Shown piece by piece: positions 34,883-43,550 of a DNA stretch of 64,000 bases; position 1 is the stretch's first letter, and each line of letters opens with the position of its first letter. The notes under the pieces are model-generated. The model saw only the letters and a list, made by a program, of their open reading frames with translations. It did no database searches and was not told the DNA's origin. The DNA lies in assembly GCA_963921335.3 (NCBI GenBank), contig CAWUFC020000001.1, positions 1,922,001-1,986,000 on the forward strand. The letters run 5' to 3'. The translations under genes were made by a program, and so were the position numbers. This DNA is from CAWUFC02 sp963921335 (GTDB lineage Bacteria > Pseudomonadota > Gammaproteobacteria > Pseudomonadales > Halieaceae).

Positions 34883-35337
34883 CAGTATTGAAACCTCCCG
34901 GTCCCAGGTGGTGCTGTTTGGTCAGGGGTGAATAGTACTCTTTCGGCCAGCGCGCTGTCGAAAAACTCCCAAACCTCCTGAATTTTCTCGTCGTCGTTGA
35001 AGGCCATGATCTGCACATAGCGATTGTTGTAGTCGGCACCCTCCAGGGTTTTGGATTCTCCTTCAAAGATCACCACGGCTCGGTGCTCATCAGCGCACAT
35101 CAGTCGCCAGTTGATCCCAATGCGCGCGCTCTCGGGCTCTATCCTTGAGAACAGCAGGGGCAGCAACTGTTCGATCAACTGCTGTTTGCCCACCGTGCGT
35201 CCCGATACTGCGGTACTGCCGTTGACGTTGTAAATGACGTCATCAGCCTGCAGGCTGGCCCAGGTTTCGAGGTCTGCGCTGCTCAGCGCGCCATAGAGTG
35301 TGTCGAGAAACTCATCCAGCTTGGCCGGTGTGCCCAT
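34882..35337 (-). CDS. NTF2-like (SnoaL-type) protein
   Basis: A 151-residue NTF2-like protein: LDEFLDTLYGALSSADLETW, then DVIYNVNGSTAVSGRTVGK and the strands HRAVVIFEGESKTLEG and NNRYVQIMAFNDDEKIQEVWEF. I start at ATG 35337; the longer open frame to 35676 overlaps the divergent intradiol gene and is not supported. It is cotranscribed with the TauD-like gene. A role as isomerase, lyase or binding protein in that pathway is possible but unproven. Confidence 0.78.
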   Translation of the reverse strand: MGTPAKLDEFLDTLYGALSSADLETWASLQADDVIYNVNGSTAVSGRTVGKQQLIEQLLPLLFSRIEPESARIGINWRLMCADEHRAVVIFEGESKTLEGADYNNRYVQIMAFNDDEKIQEVWEFFDSALAERVLFTPDQTAPPGTGRFQY

Positions 35338-35432
35338 GCCCTGGCTCCTGTATTTGAATTGCTCACCGCAGTCTAGTTGAAGCCTATACGCCTGCCAGTG
35401 ACTTGCCAGCCCAGATGAACTAGATTGAGAAC

Positions 35433-36206
35433 ATGAAAAGAAGAACAATGCTGGGCTTGGGCGTTGTCGCTGCAGGTATTGGTACGGCCGCGGTGTTTCG
35501 CAATGAGCTGGTGCGAAGCGCGTTGCTAGCACGCAATAACGAGGGGACTCTGGCGTCAGCCGCGCAACTCCCCTATGAGGACAGTTGCATATTGACCCCA
35601 GTGCAGGACGAGGGGCCGTTTTTCTTGCCCGCGCCTGAGCGCGCTGATATTCGAGAAGATCGTCATGGTATTCCATTGCAACTGGATCTGAGATTGGTGG
35701 CCGGTGATGGTTGCTCGGCTTTTTCTGATGCTCTGGTTGAGATCTGGCACTGTGATGCCAGGGGTGACTACAGTTCGTATCCTCCCGGTATCAGTCGCAA
35801 ACCCTTTGAGACGCTCAAGCTTCTGGCGACCGAGAGCAGGGATGGACACGTGCCGCCAAGCAATGACACCGCTTTTTTACGTGGATCTCAGCGTACTGGC
35901 AGTGATGGCTTGGTGCGTTTTCAGACGATTTTTCCGGGGTGGTACGATCCGCGTATACCGCACATTCACGTCAAAGTGTTTGCCGAGGGCGAGGGAGTCT
36001 TGACCACTCAGCTGTATTTCCCCATGGATTACTGCAACGCCATTTATTCGAGTCATCCACGCTACAAGGATTTCGGAACCTGCCCCTATACGATGCGCAA
36101 CGATATGGTCTTGGGCGGTTTCCCCGATGCCCGAGGCCTTGTGTTGCAGCCCGAGGGTGACTGGGATGATCTGGTAGCCGGCGCACAGTTGGTGTTGCCG
36201 GCCTGA
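35433..36206 (+). CDS. Exported intradiol-type dioxygenase
   Basis: A 257-residue protein with the intradiol ring-cleavage dioxygenase fold. The iron-binding Tyr/Tyr/His/His set can be placed at ARGDYSSY, FPGWYDPRIPH and HIHVKVF; the family opening DEGPFFLP is also present. The N-terminus MKRRTMLGLGVVAAGIGTAA has a twin arginine and hydrophobic stretch, so Tat export is likely, unlike cytosolic catechol dioxygenases. Exported relatives are known but poorly characterised. It stands 95 bases from the divergent NTF2-like gene and is followed by cytochrome b561, which might supply electrons (inference). Confidence 0.85.
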   Translation: MKRRTMLGLGVVAAGIGTAAVFRNELVRSALLARNNEGTLASAAQLPYEDSCILTPVQDEGPFFLPAPERADIREDRHGIPLQLDLRLVAGDGCSAFSDALVEIWHCDARGDYSSYPPGISRKPFETLKLLATESRDGHVPPSNDTAFLRGSQRTGSDGLVRFQTIFPGWYDPRIPHIHVKVFAEGEGVLTTQLYFPMDYCNAIYSSHPRYKDFGTCPYTMRNDMVLGGFPDARGLVLQPEGDWDDLVAGAQLVLPA

Positions 36207-36251
36207 TCAAGGTCCGACCAATAACAATGATGACAAAAAGCGGGAGCAAGC

Positions 36252-36800
36252 ATGAGCGAGCGCACCACCTACGGTAAGTTCGACAAGTTTATACACTGGT
36301 TAATGGCGATCAATGTGGGCCTGACGCTAGTGTTTGCCAGGGATATGTCGCACCTGCCCATCGATGAGCGAGTTATCGAATATGGCCAGCACGGTGCTTC
36401 TGTGACGACCATTGCTATCTGCCTGGTGATTCGCGCCATATGGCGGGCGATTCGGGGCTTTCCCGTATTGCCCGAGGCGATGGTGGGTTGGCAAGTGGTG
36501 GCAGCAAAGTTGGTGCATTATGGATTGTACGTGGCCATGTTCGCCCAGATTATTGCCGGGGTGTTGCTGGCCTCCACCACCGAACGCGACTTTATCGCCC
36601 TTGGTTACAACATCAACTACAGCGCGTTCAACCTGGTGGCAGACAGTAATTACGACCTGATGCTGGATGTGCACGAAACCATCTACAACATTATTCTTCT
36701 GCTGCTGTTGGTGCATGTGGTGGCCGCGCTCAAGCATCACTTTGTCGACAAAGACAATGTGCTTAAGCGCATGCTGCCGTTCGTGAAAGTAGATGGTTAG
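36252..36800 (+). CDS. Cytochrome b561-family membrane protein
   Basis: A 182-residue di-haem cytochrome b561-type protein. Four membrane helices are visible; haem-ligand histidines are likely those in KFIHWLMAIN, EYGQHGAS, AKLVHYGLYVAMF and LDVHETIYN or LLVHVVAALKHH. Such proteins move electrons across the inner membrane, often from quinol. It follows the exported intradiol-like dioxygenase by 45 bases and precedes a thioesterase gene by 5. Confidence 0.88.
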   Translation: MSERTTYGKFDKFIHWLMAINVGLTLVFARDMSHLPIDERVIEYGQHGASVTTIAICLVIRAIWRAIRGFPVLPEAMVGWQVVAAKLVHYGLYVAMFAQIIAGVLLASTTERDFIALGYNINYSAFNLVADSNYDLMLDVHETIYNIILLLLLVHVVAALKHHFVDKDNVLKRMLPFVKVDG

Positions 36801-36805
36801 ATTTG

Positions 36806-37219
36806 ATGGCTGATATCCCCGAAGGTTTTAAACCCGCTGATTTCAGCGGTCGTTTCCTCGCCCACGCGGGTCCCTATTACATCAAGCGCGGAGAGAACTG
36901 CTGGTTATTGGGCGTTCGCCTGAACGAAGAGCACGGTAACTACATCGACATCGCTCATGGTGGGGTGCTGTCCACGCTGGCGGATGTGGCCTTGAGTATG
37001 CAAGTGTATGTGAGCGAGAAGCCTTACCCCACCGTGACTACCACCAGTCTCACGACGAACTTTATAGCGCCAGCCCGGGTAGGTGACTGGCTGCTGGCAG
37101 AATCCAGTATCGAGCACCTGGGCAAGCGCACTGCTCATGTGTCCGGGCGAATCACCTGTGAGGATAAAGTGCTCGCTACCATGACGGGCGTGTTCAATAT
37201 ATTTCGGGAGAAGCAATGA
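36806..37219 (+). CDS. PaaI-type hotdog thioesterase
   Basis: A 137-residue hotdog protein. NYIDIAHGGVLSTLADVALSM has the HGG(V/A) motif and the Asp of acyl-CoA thioesterases, and TTSLTTNFIAPARVGDWLLAE is the usual strand. It probably hydrolyses an acyl-CoA or aryl-CoA. ATG 36806 is preferred to TTG 36803. Its stop overlaps the next gene's ATG (ATGA). Confidence 0.88.
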   Translation: MADIPEGFKPADFSGRFLAHAGPYYIKRGENCWLLGVRLNEEHGNYIDIAHGGVLSTLADVALSMQVYVSEKPYPTVTTTSLTTNFIAPARVGDWLLAESSIEHLGKRTAHVSGRITCEDKVLATMTGVFNIFREKQ

Positions 37220-37648
37220 GCGTTTACCAGACGGAGAGCTTACTGGCGGTCAGCGCCGACAAAGCCTGGTCGGTGCTGGCTGATTTTGGCAACTTTTTGG
37301 CCTGGGCATCCGGCGGCGTCGGCAGCTGCAGAATTGAAGGAGAGGGCATTGGGATGGTGCGTCATTTAGACATTCCCGGTCTGGGGCCCATTGCTGAACG
37401 ATTGGATGCGCTGGAGCACGACACCTGCACATTGGGCTATACCCTGCTGAGCAAGGGGATGGCAGGCATGGATGAATACGCGGCCAGGGTGCAGGTAGTT
37501 GCTGACGGCCCCCGAACGCTGCAAGCTGCTGTGGCATGCCACCTTTGAAGCAGCGGCTGGATTGGATACAAATGAGGTGGCGGCGGGCCTGGGTGGTTCC
37601 TACGGGCAGATGGCCCAGGGTTTGGAAGCCTACGTGGCTGCGTTATAG
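37216..37648 (+). pseudogene. SRPBCC/polyketide-cyclase-like protein, frameshifted
   Basis: Starts MSVYQTESLLAVSADKAWSV, the N-terminus of a START-like SRPBCC (polyketide cyclase/dehydrase) protein, which binds hydrophobic ligands. After the C5 run at 37509-37513 the frame ends early at 37548. Deleting one C restores DGPERCKLLWHATFEAAAGL and continues to a stop at 37646-37648, matching the family's final helix (VAAGLGGSYGQMAQGLEAYV). Coordinates give the restored gene of about 143 codons. Real mutation or sequence error cannot be told apart here. Confidence 0.8.
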
Positions 37649-37674
37649 TCTGTCGCCAGCAGAGGAGAGTAAGC

Positions 37675-38490
37675 ATGCAAGACCGTATAGAAATTGATGT
37701 CCAGAACCATGTGGCCGACGTGCGCCTGGTGCGGACTGACAAGATGAATGCCCTGGATCGTAAGATGTTTGACGCGATTGAAGAGGCGGGCAAGCAGCTG
37801 GCGGCAGACCCGGATGTGCGCGTGGTAGTGCTGTCAGGCGAGGGTCGCTCATTTTGCGCCGGCCTGGATATGTCCCATTTTGCCGCCATGGCTGATACCT
37901 CAGACAAGGAAGAGGGCAATGCCGCTTCGGTACCCAAGACCCTTGCCGAGAGAACCCATGGCCTGGCCAATGGGCCCCAGCACGCGGCCTGGATGTGGCG
38001 CGAGTTGCCGGTGCCGGTGATTGCCGCGGTGCATGGTGTGGCCCTGGGCGGAGGTTTCCAGGTGGCCCTGGGTGCTGACATGCGCTATGCCGCACCCGGT
38101 ACGCGATTCTCTGTGATGGAGATTAAGTGGGGCCTGGTACCTGATATGGCGGGTATGCCCCTGATGCGCAACCTGGCCCGGGACGACGTGATTCGTGAAC
38201 TCACTTACACCGGCCGTATCTTTGAAGCTGAAGAAGCCCAGGCACTGGGCTTTGTGACTGCAGTGGTCGAAGATCCGCGAGCCCATGCGCTGGAGCTGGC
38301 CGCCCAGATTGCCGGCAAGAACCCGGATGCGATTCGTGCGGACAAACGCCTGCTGAATACAGCTACAGATTCCTCGATTGCTGACCTGTTGGTGCAGGAG
38401 TCGGTGGAACAGGATGGCATCATCGGCACGCCCAACCAGATTGAAGCGGTGATGGCCGAAATGGAAAAGCGCGCCGCCAACTTCAGTTAA
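37675..38490 (+). CDS. Enoyl-CoA hydratase/isomerase family protein
   Basis: A 271-residue crotonase. LSGEGRSFCAGLDMSHFAAM and HGVALGGGFQVALGADMRY are the two oxyanion motifs; the active-site segment FSVMEIKWGLVPDMAGMP has E-I-K-W-G-L, so a catalytic Glu is present. An acidic insert at DTSDKEEGNAAS is unusual. It follows the SRPBCC gene by 26 bases and closes this run, with a GC stem-loop after it. Confidence 0.92.
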   Translation: MQDRIEIDVQNHVADVRLVRTDKMNALDRKMFDAIEEAGKQLAADPDVRVVVLSGEGRSFCAGLDMSHFAAMADTSDKEEGNAASVPKTLAERTHGLANGPQHAAWMWRELPVPVIAAVHGVALGGGFQVALGADMRYAAPGTRFSVMEIKWGLVPDMAGMPLMRNLARDDVIRELTYTGRIFEAEEAQALGFVTAVVEDPRAHALELAAQIAGKNPDAIRADKRLLNTATDSSIADLLVQESVEQDGIIGTPNQIEAVMAEMEKRAANFS

Positions 38491-38498
38491 AACACCCG

Positions 38499-38518
38499 GG
38501 GGCGGCACTCTCCGCCCC
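38499..38518 (+). terminator. Possible terminator hairpin after the crotonase gene
   Basis: GGGGCGG-6-CCGCCCC is a 7-base GC stem, but only a broken T tract (TAATTTC then ATTTTTG) follows. The next 200 bases before the TonB receptor are AT-rich; TTGACT at 38595-38600 is a possible -35, without a good -10. Confidence 0.45.
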
Positions 38519-38722
38519 TAATTTCACTCAAATTTTTGCTATTCAGGGCTTGTTTTACCCCTTCGGTGCCGTTATCTTTATAGAACAAACAGGTTTGACT
38601 GTTTTTTATAAATATAAGTGATAACAAAGTAGTAGCTGTATCTATGCATAAATCCGCAAGCTAGTGGCGCCCGTCACCGGCTCGGCGATTACCCAGAAAT
38701 ACAATAAACCCGGAGTTGCCCT

Positions 38723-41122
38723 ATGACGCGAACAGATGGTTCGTTCCGCTTGAATGCTATGAGTTTGGCTTGTGCCATGGCCCTGCCAATGGCTGTAGCC
38801 CCACAAATTTCCGTTGGCGCCAGCGCGCTAGAGGAAGTTATCGTGACCGCCCGTAAACGCGAGGAGACACTGCAGGATATTCCACTGACAGTGTCTGCCC
38901 TGAGCGCGGAGACACTGGAGCGTGGCGGCGTGGAATCCCTGCTGGATGCGGGCCGCCTGGTACCCAATATGCAGATTTACTCTGCCGGCTCGGGTAATGG
39001 CTCCGGTATCTACCTGCGTGGTATTGGTTCTTCAACCATCAGCGCCGCCTTTGACCCGGCGGTAGCCCTGACCATCGATGGTGTGGTGACCAGCGCCTCT
39101 CGTCTGATTGTTGCCGGGCAGCTTGATATGCGGCAGGTAGAAGTTCTCAAAGGCCCGCAGTCTCTGTACTTCGGTAAGAGCGCGACTGCCGGTGTGGTGT
39201 CAATCAATACCAATGACCCGGGCGATGAACTGGAAGTGATGGTTCGTGCCGCCTACTCACCGGAGCACGACGGCACCAAGCTGGAAGGTTTTGTATCTGG
39301 CCCCCTGAGTGACACCTTTGGTGCACGCTTGGCGATTGCCACCCGCGAAGACGCAGAGCTTAAAGAAAACCTGGATCCACGCGCCGCCGATGACTACCGC
39401 GGCCGTGAGAGCACCGACGCTCGCCTGACCCTGACCTGGGATCCCCGCGATAACCTGGCTCTGAAGTTCAAGGGCTACGTGTCTGAGTATGAAGATGATG
39501 GCCCCAACTGGACCTCAAACATTATTTGTCCAGAAGGCTCCATGCAGCAGACCCAGTTTCTGACGAGTCCGGATAACCCCGCTGGTGTGATTCTGCCGCC
39601 TGGTTTCAGCAACTGTAAGCTGGATGAAAAAGTAGCTTTCCCTGTGGTGGGCGAAGAATATCGGCCCGACCCCAACTACCCCACAGCGGATCGTTGGAAT
39701 GACGGTGTGCAGTATGTGGAGCAGGAAACTCAGCTGTACTCACTGCAGTTGGACTGGGGCATTAACGACAATCTGGACCTGACCTCGCTGACCGCGTGGA
39801 TCGATCTGGAAAACGACTTCATGGAGACCTTCGATTACTCGCAGGGCCCCGGTTCTTCTCACGCCTTTAACAAGTACAAGAGCTTCTCCCAGGAGTTCCG
39901 CCTGGAGTCCAGCTTTGACGGTGCGGTGAACTTCTCTGCCGGTTTGTACTATGCCGATACAGAACAGGAGTTTGTGACCGGTCAGAACGCAGTCAATATC
40001 GGTTTTGCGTTGCCTGACCCCGTGACAGGTAACCGCTATGACTGGGACAAAAATCACTATACCGATACTGAAACCTGGTCTGCCTTCGCAGCGATATATG
40101 TGGACTTCACCGAAAATCTGACTTTGACCGCTGGTGCGCGTTACTCAGAGGATGAGAAAGAAGGTTCTATTGAATTGCCCTACATGCATTCAGCGTTGGT
40201 GGCTAGTGGCTTCCTGCCTTCAGGGACCGTGATTACTGAAGGTCTTGAGTTTGAAGACGAGAATTGGAGCCCTGAAGTGGCCCTTAATTGGGCTGTGCGC
40301 GATGATGTGATCCTGTTTATCGCCTACAAGTCTGGTTACAAGGCCGGTGGCTTCGACAACAGTGCACTGCCTTCCGGTAGCCTGGGTAGCGGTGATGTGT
40401 CGCCTCTGCTGTATGACTCTGAGACCGGTGACGGTATCGAGGCAGGTATCAAGTCAGATCTGGCAGATGGTCGCGTGCGCTTTAACGCAACGGCGTTCTA
40501 CTACATCTACGAAGACCTGCAAGTTCAGCAGTTTGACTCCACCATTATTCAGTTCGCTACCTTCAACGCGGGTGAAATCACTACCCAGGGTATTGAAGCT
40601 GAGTTCCAGTGGGCGACCCCTGTTGAAGGCCTGCTGTTTAACGGCTCCTTGGCCTGGACTGATGCAGAGTTTACCGACGAGTTCATCAACGCCGAAGGCG
40701 ATGACATGGACGGTGAGAAAGTGGCGCGCAGCGCTGACTGGACGGGTAACCTCGGCTTCACCTTTGATCGTCAGATGGGTAACAGCAACTGGAACATTGG
40801 CCTGAGTGCTGATGCTCGCTACAACGACGGTTATCGCCTGACCGATACGATTGCTGCACCGGAGCAGGACAGCTTCTGGATGTACGATGCGGCGCTGCGT
40901 TTCTACAGCTCTGATGATCGCTGGGAGCTTGCAGCCATTGGTCGTAACCTGGGCGACGAAGTGGTGGCGTACTCTACCCAGAGCCGTCCCTTTGCTTGTG
41001 GTACCGATCCGTTGACTGGTAGCTGTGTGGCAGCTGGTACGGTTGGCAACGACCAGCTCGACCAGATCTACACCTCATCGCTGGGACGTCAGTACACCAT
41101 TCAGCTGACTTACCGCTACTAA
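38723..41122 (+). CDS. TonB-dependent outer-membrane receptor
   Basis: A 799-residue receptor. A signal peptide (cleavage near VGASA) is followed by the TonB box EEVIVTARKREETLQDIP, then the plug domain (GIYLRGIGSS, QVEVLKGPQSLYFGKSATAG) and a beta-barrel ending in the aromatic SLGRQYTIQLTYRY. The plug's TAR-KR-E-LQDIP style is that of the large group in sphingomonads and Halieaceae that import terpenoid, steroid or glycan compounds rather than classic siderophore receptors. Stand-alone gene between the crotonase and the cassette array. Confidence 0.93.
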   Translation: MTRTDGSFRLNAMSLACAMALPMAVAPQISVGASALEEVIVTARKREETLQDIPLTVSALSAETLERGGVESLLDAGRLVPNMQIYSAGSGNGSGIYLRGIGSSTISAAFDPAVALTIDGVVTSASRLIVAGQLDMRQVEVLKGPQSLYFGKSATAGVVSINTNDPGDELEVMVRAAYSPEHDGTKLEGFVSGPLSDTFGARLAIATREDAELKENLDPRAADDYRGRESTDARLTLTWDPRDNLALKFKGYVSEYEDDGPNWTSNIICPEGSMQQTQFLTSPDNPAGVILPPGFSNCKLDEKVAFPVVGEEYRPDPNYPTADRWNDGVQYVEQETQLYSLQLDWGINDNLDLTSLTAWIDLENDFMETFDYSQGPGSSHAFNKYKSFSQEFRLESSFDGAVNFSAGLYYADTEQEFVTGQNAVNIGFALPDPVTGNRYDWDKNHYTDTETWSAFAAIYVDFTENLTLTAGARYSEDEKEGSIELPYMHSALVASGFLPSGTVITEGLEFEDENWSPEVALNWAVRDDVILFIAYKSGYKAGGFDNSALPSGSLGSGDVSPLLYDSETGDGIEAGIKSDLADGRVRFNATAFYYIYEDLQVQQFDSTIIQFATFNAGEITTQGIEAEFQWATPVEGLLFNGSLAWTDAEFTDEFINAEGDDMDGEKVARSADWTGNLGFTFDRQMGNSNWNIGLSADARYNDGYRLTDTIAAPEQDSFWMYDAALRFYSSDDRWELAAIGRNLGDEVVAYSTQSRPFACGTDPLTGSCVAAGTVGNDQLDQIYTSSLGRQYTIQLTYRY

Positions 41123-41130
41123 GAGAGAGG

Positions 41131-41196
41131 CCCGTGAGAGCGGGCTGATTTCTGCAAAAGGGAAGGGCTGCTTCGAGAGGAGTGGCTCTTTTTTAT
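41131..41196 (+). terminator. Possible terminator region after the TonB receptor
   Basis: GGCCCG-TGAGAG-CGGGCT (about 41131-41148) is a clear stem without T run; 35 bases on, an imperfect stem leads into CTCTTTTTTATG (near 41185-41196). One of them probably ends the receptor transcript. Confidence 0.45.
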
Positions 41197-41217
41197 GCCT
41201 GCTCGTTAGAAAGCGCG

Positions 41218-41706
41218 CTAGCTAGAGCTGCTCATGATGCGGTCTACAAATTCTACAAACCTCGGTTCAAGAAGCGGTCTGACAAGAGGGCTTTCTTCCC
41301 AGGTTTTCTTCATGCCAGGTACGCCACGCAATGCAGACAACACATGCTCCAGTTCCTTTAAATCCTCTGAGCTGGTTGTTGACGTGTACTGTCCCCAATA
41401 CATCCAGAAGTAGTACCCATTTGTCATATCCAGAACAACAGCTCGTTCAGCTGAGAGGCCCAGTTCTTCGCCGAGCGCTGTGTAGTGATCTTCAAGCCCC
41501 CAGTTTTTCATCTGTTCTTTCGCGAGCTGCGGGTTGTCCATCAGCGACAGCACCATTTCCCTGACAGCTCGAGATCGCTCAAGCCTATTCTGGTCCGCCA
41601 TGGATGCCTTGGCATGCCGAACCTGCACCGCCAGATAACCGATGGTGAATACAACAACGAGTGCGCCGAGTATTTCACCGATAGCACCTATAGCTTCCCA
41701 GTTCAT
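41218..41706 (-). CDS. Small N-terminally anchored protein, cassette gene
   Basis: A 162-residue protein with one N-terminal membrane helix (MNWEAIGAIGEILGALVVVF then TIGYLAVQVRHAK) and a cytosolic helical remainder. The opening MNWEAI-AI-E--GA--V is shared with the cassette gene at 45980 and, more loosely, with those at 42923, 41789 and 47795. I know this as a common unnamed type in environmental bacteria; function unknown. It is the last gene of the array. Confidence 0.75.
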   Translation of the reverse strand: MNWEAIGAIGEILGALVVVFTIGYLAVQVRHAKASMADQNRLERSRAVREMVLSLMDNPQLAKEQMKNWGLEDHYTALGEELGLSAERAVVLDMTNGYYFWMYWGQYTSTTSSEDLKELEHVLSALRGVPGMKKTWEESPLVRPLLEPRFVEFVDRIMSSSS

Positions 41707-41738
41707 TCCGGATACCTCCGGCCGCGGGCAGCGAAGCC

Positions 41739-41802
41739 GCGCAACGATGTTGGTGTACTTGTGCCAGACTTGTCAGGTGCAGACGCGATCACCTTGTTAT
41801 TG
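41739..41802 (-). other. attC-like site I
   Basis: Ends GCGCAAC (41739-41745) and GTTATTG (41796-41802); GGTG/CACC and TGCC/GGCA pairs lie inside. It overlaps the last codons of the gene at 41789, as attC sites often do. Confidence 0.55.
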
Positions 41803-42247
41803 CCTGCTCAACCTCAGCGACGTAGGAGTCCCTGAAAATAACTTTCCACTCCGCCCAATACTCCGCATAGGTGGGGTACCTGTCGAGAAAGATGACGATC
41901 GCCTCCAGGTCAGACTCCCACCGTTCCTCTGTGATATAGCCTTGCTCCAAGAGGAAGTGCGAATTTTCAAACTGGTTGAAGAATAGAAACGGTTGCAGTG
42001 ATCGCGTCAGTGTTTCGTAAGAAGTTAGCTCTTCCCCTGCTTGCACTTTGGCGTCGATCTGCAGCAAGGGTTCACTGCCGATCTGAGCGGAAGCCAGTTC
42101 ACGCGCAGCGTCGGATCTCATTTGCATGAGCGTTACCAGGGCAATCTCATGAGTTTGTCGCATCTGCAGGCCGACAAAGATCAATGACGCCACGATGGCC
42201 GCTATTCCGATTATTTCAACGATGAATCGTGTTTTCTCAGCGTTCAT
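41789..42247 (-). CDS. Small N-terminally anchored protein, cassette gene
   Basis: A 152-residue protein: an N-terminal helix (FIVEIIGIAAIVASLIFVGL) and then a soluble helical part beginning QMRQTHEIALVTLMQMRSDA. Layout and the helix-then-Q-R motif match the other anchored cassette proteins, but identity is low. Unknown function. Its final codons lie within attC-like site I. Confidence 0.72.
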   Translation of the reverse strand: MNAEKTRFIVEIIGIAAIVASLIFVGLQMRQTHEIALVTLMQMRSDAARELASAQIGSEPLLQIDAKVQAGEELTSYETLTRSLQPFLFFNQFENSHFLLEQGYITEERWESDLEAIVIFLDRYPTYAEYWAEWKVIFRDSYVAEVEQAITR

Positions 42248-42250
42248 GAT

Positions 42251-42345
42251 GCCCCTTTACTCGATGGCTTCAGCCTTCGACAGGCAAACGAGTTAGCGCG
42301 CTCGCGCTGCCTGTGCGTGTGATGTGCAGCTGGGCGTTCATCCGA
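42251..42345 (-). other. attC-like site H, weak
   Basis: A long imperfect hairpin (ACAGGCA/TGCCTGT, GCGCGAGCGCGC) between the genes at 41789 and 42338. The cassette-side box GATGAAC is present but the opposite GTT box is not clear, so this is a decayed or unusual site. Confidence 0.35.
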
Positions 42346-42811
42346 TCGGTTCTATGATCAGAGGTCTTGTTACTAATACCTCCGTAGCTTCCAGGCCCGC
42401 TTCACGATGGACCAGTGCCGCCTGATACTCTGGATCCATGAGCATGTCGGTGAATGCCGCAATATTTCGATATTCCATCGTTGCAATTCGATGCCAGTTT
42501 CTCGAATCCCCTACGACTTTTTTCTCAATATTGTTCAGGGTCATCAGGCGCCCACCCCTTTGGGTAACTTGCGAAAACGCTACGGCTCCGTACTTGTCAT
42601 AGGCATCGGCGCCGCTTAGCTGATGACTGGCCAGCTCATGATCAGCGGGGTAATCTGCAGCCTCCTTGAAGGCTAACAGGTTCACAAAGTGAAAGGGGCC
42701 CTCTAGATTGCCGCGCAAAAGGTTTCGAATTTGTTCCGCGCTTGGATCGATAGTCCCGTTAGAAAGCTCAATCAGCTCGTTAATCAGGGCCTCGGTTTCC
42801 TCTTCTCTCAT
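42338..42811 (-). CDS. DUF1330-like protein, cassette gene
   Basis: A 157-residue protein with the DUF1330 pattern: FHFVNLLAFKEAADYPADHE, then LSGADAYDKYGAVAFSQV, NWHRIATMEYRNIAAFTDML and DPEYQAALVHREAGLEATEV. DUF1330 proteins have a ferredoxin-like dimeric fold and no settled function. It resembles the middle part of the lipoprotein at 259-1863. It lies between two attC-like sites. Confidence 0.8.
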   Translation of the reverse strand: MREEETEALINELIELSNGTIDPSAEQIRNLLRGNLEGPFHFVNLLAFKEAADYPADHELASHQLSGADAYDKYGAVAFSQVTQRGGRLMTLNNIEKKVVGDSRNWHRIATMEYRNIAAFTDMLMDPEYQAALVHREAGLEATEVLVTRPLIIEPIG

Positions 42812-42854
42812 TCACTTTCTCCAAATGATCTTCAGTACGATTTACCAGATCCAC

Positions 42855-42919
42855 ACATATCGCCAAGCTGACGGAAGCTAGAGCCGCACGAGCGCAACGC
42901 TTGCTGCGCATTGCTATGA
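42855..42919 (-). other. attC-like site G, degenerate
   Basis: CATATCGCCAAGCTGACGG ... CGCTTGCTGCG ... GCTATGAG parallels site B (TATAACGCCAAGCGAAACGG ... CGCTTGCGC ... GTTATGA), but both end boxes have lost the AAC/GTT triplets. Confidence 0.5.
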
Positions 42920-42922
42920 GTC

Positions 42923-43438
42923 TTAACTATTTTTGCCTGCGACATGGACACCTTCTAGTACGAGGTTCTCTAACCTAGGGCCGTCAGAGATCATTTCTAT
43001 AAACTTCGGATCAAGCTGCTCCTGTTTGACCTCCAGTTCGAAAACTTCTTTCACCACTGGCGTCCTGACATAGCTCCTCCACCAACGCATCCTGCGTTCG
43101 AATAAATCGTCCTGGAGGATGCCCGCCTTCCATAGAAAGTAGTCGGATTGGATTTGCTGAAAAATACCTCGCGTCCACATGTGTAAGCGGTATCGTTCTG
43201 TTTCATTGAAGTCTGATATTTGTGAATCAACACCAATTCTAGTGGCCAAGGCGGCACGGTCTGGGTCTGAAGCAGCACTAATATTTATTTGAGACCAAAC
43301 GGCCTCGGAGTCACGGGCAGTCTGGGCGCGTATGGCTATAGTGTTCTGCCTGATCTGGTAAACGAGAGCGAGGAGGGACACGATGACCGCAATTCCACCT
43401 AGTGCTTCGCCGAGATTGCCTAGCTGCTCGAAAGTCAT
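42923..43438 (-). CDS. Small N-terminally anchored protein, cassette gene
   Basis: A 171-residue protein. The N-terminal membrane helix is LGGIAVIVSLLALVYQIRQN, followed by a soluble helical domain rich in Trp and Arg (SDYFLWKAGILQDDLFERRM, RWWRSYVRTPVVKEVFELEV). The MTFEQLGNLGEALGGIAVI opening is a variant of the MNWEAIGAIGE type seen at 41218. Function unknown. Confidence 0.75.
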   Translation of the reverse strand: MTFEQLGNLGEALGGIAVIVSLLALVYQIRQNTIAIRAQTARDSEAVWSQINISAASDPDRAALATRIGVDSQISDFNETERYRLHMWTRGIFQQIQSDYFLWKAGILQDDLFERRMRWWRSYVRTPVVKEVFELEVKQEQLDPKFIEMISDGPRLENLVLEGVHVAGKNS

Positions 43439-43481
43439 TCTTTAGCACCCTCTTTTTTTGGTTAGCACGATCTCAATTGAC

Positions 43482-43540
43482 TCACAACGCCGCGGGCATA
43501 GGCCACTGCGAAGCGCCCTTGCAGCCTTGACTTGTTATCG
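43482..43540 (-). other. attC-like site F
   Basis: Boxes TCACAAC (43482-43488) and GTTATCG (43534-43540), 59 bases in all; in cassette orientation it reads GATAACAAGTCAAGG ... GGCGTTGTGA, with a GGGC/GCCC pair inside. Confidence 0.7.
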
Positions 43541-43550
43541 GGCTACACCC

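Noticed and set aside
38595..38623. TTGACT-17-GTGATA as a promoter for the TonB receptor
   Set aside because: The -10 matches the consensus too poorly to list as a promoter, though the AT-rich region probably holds one.
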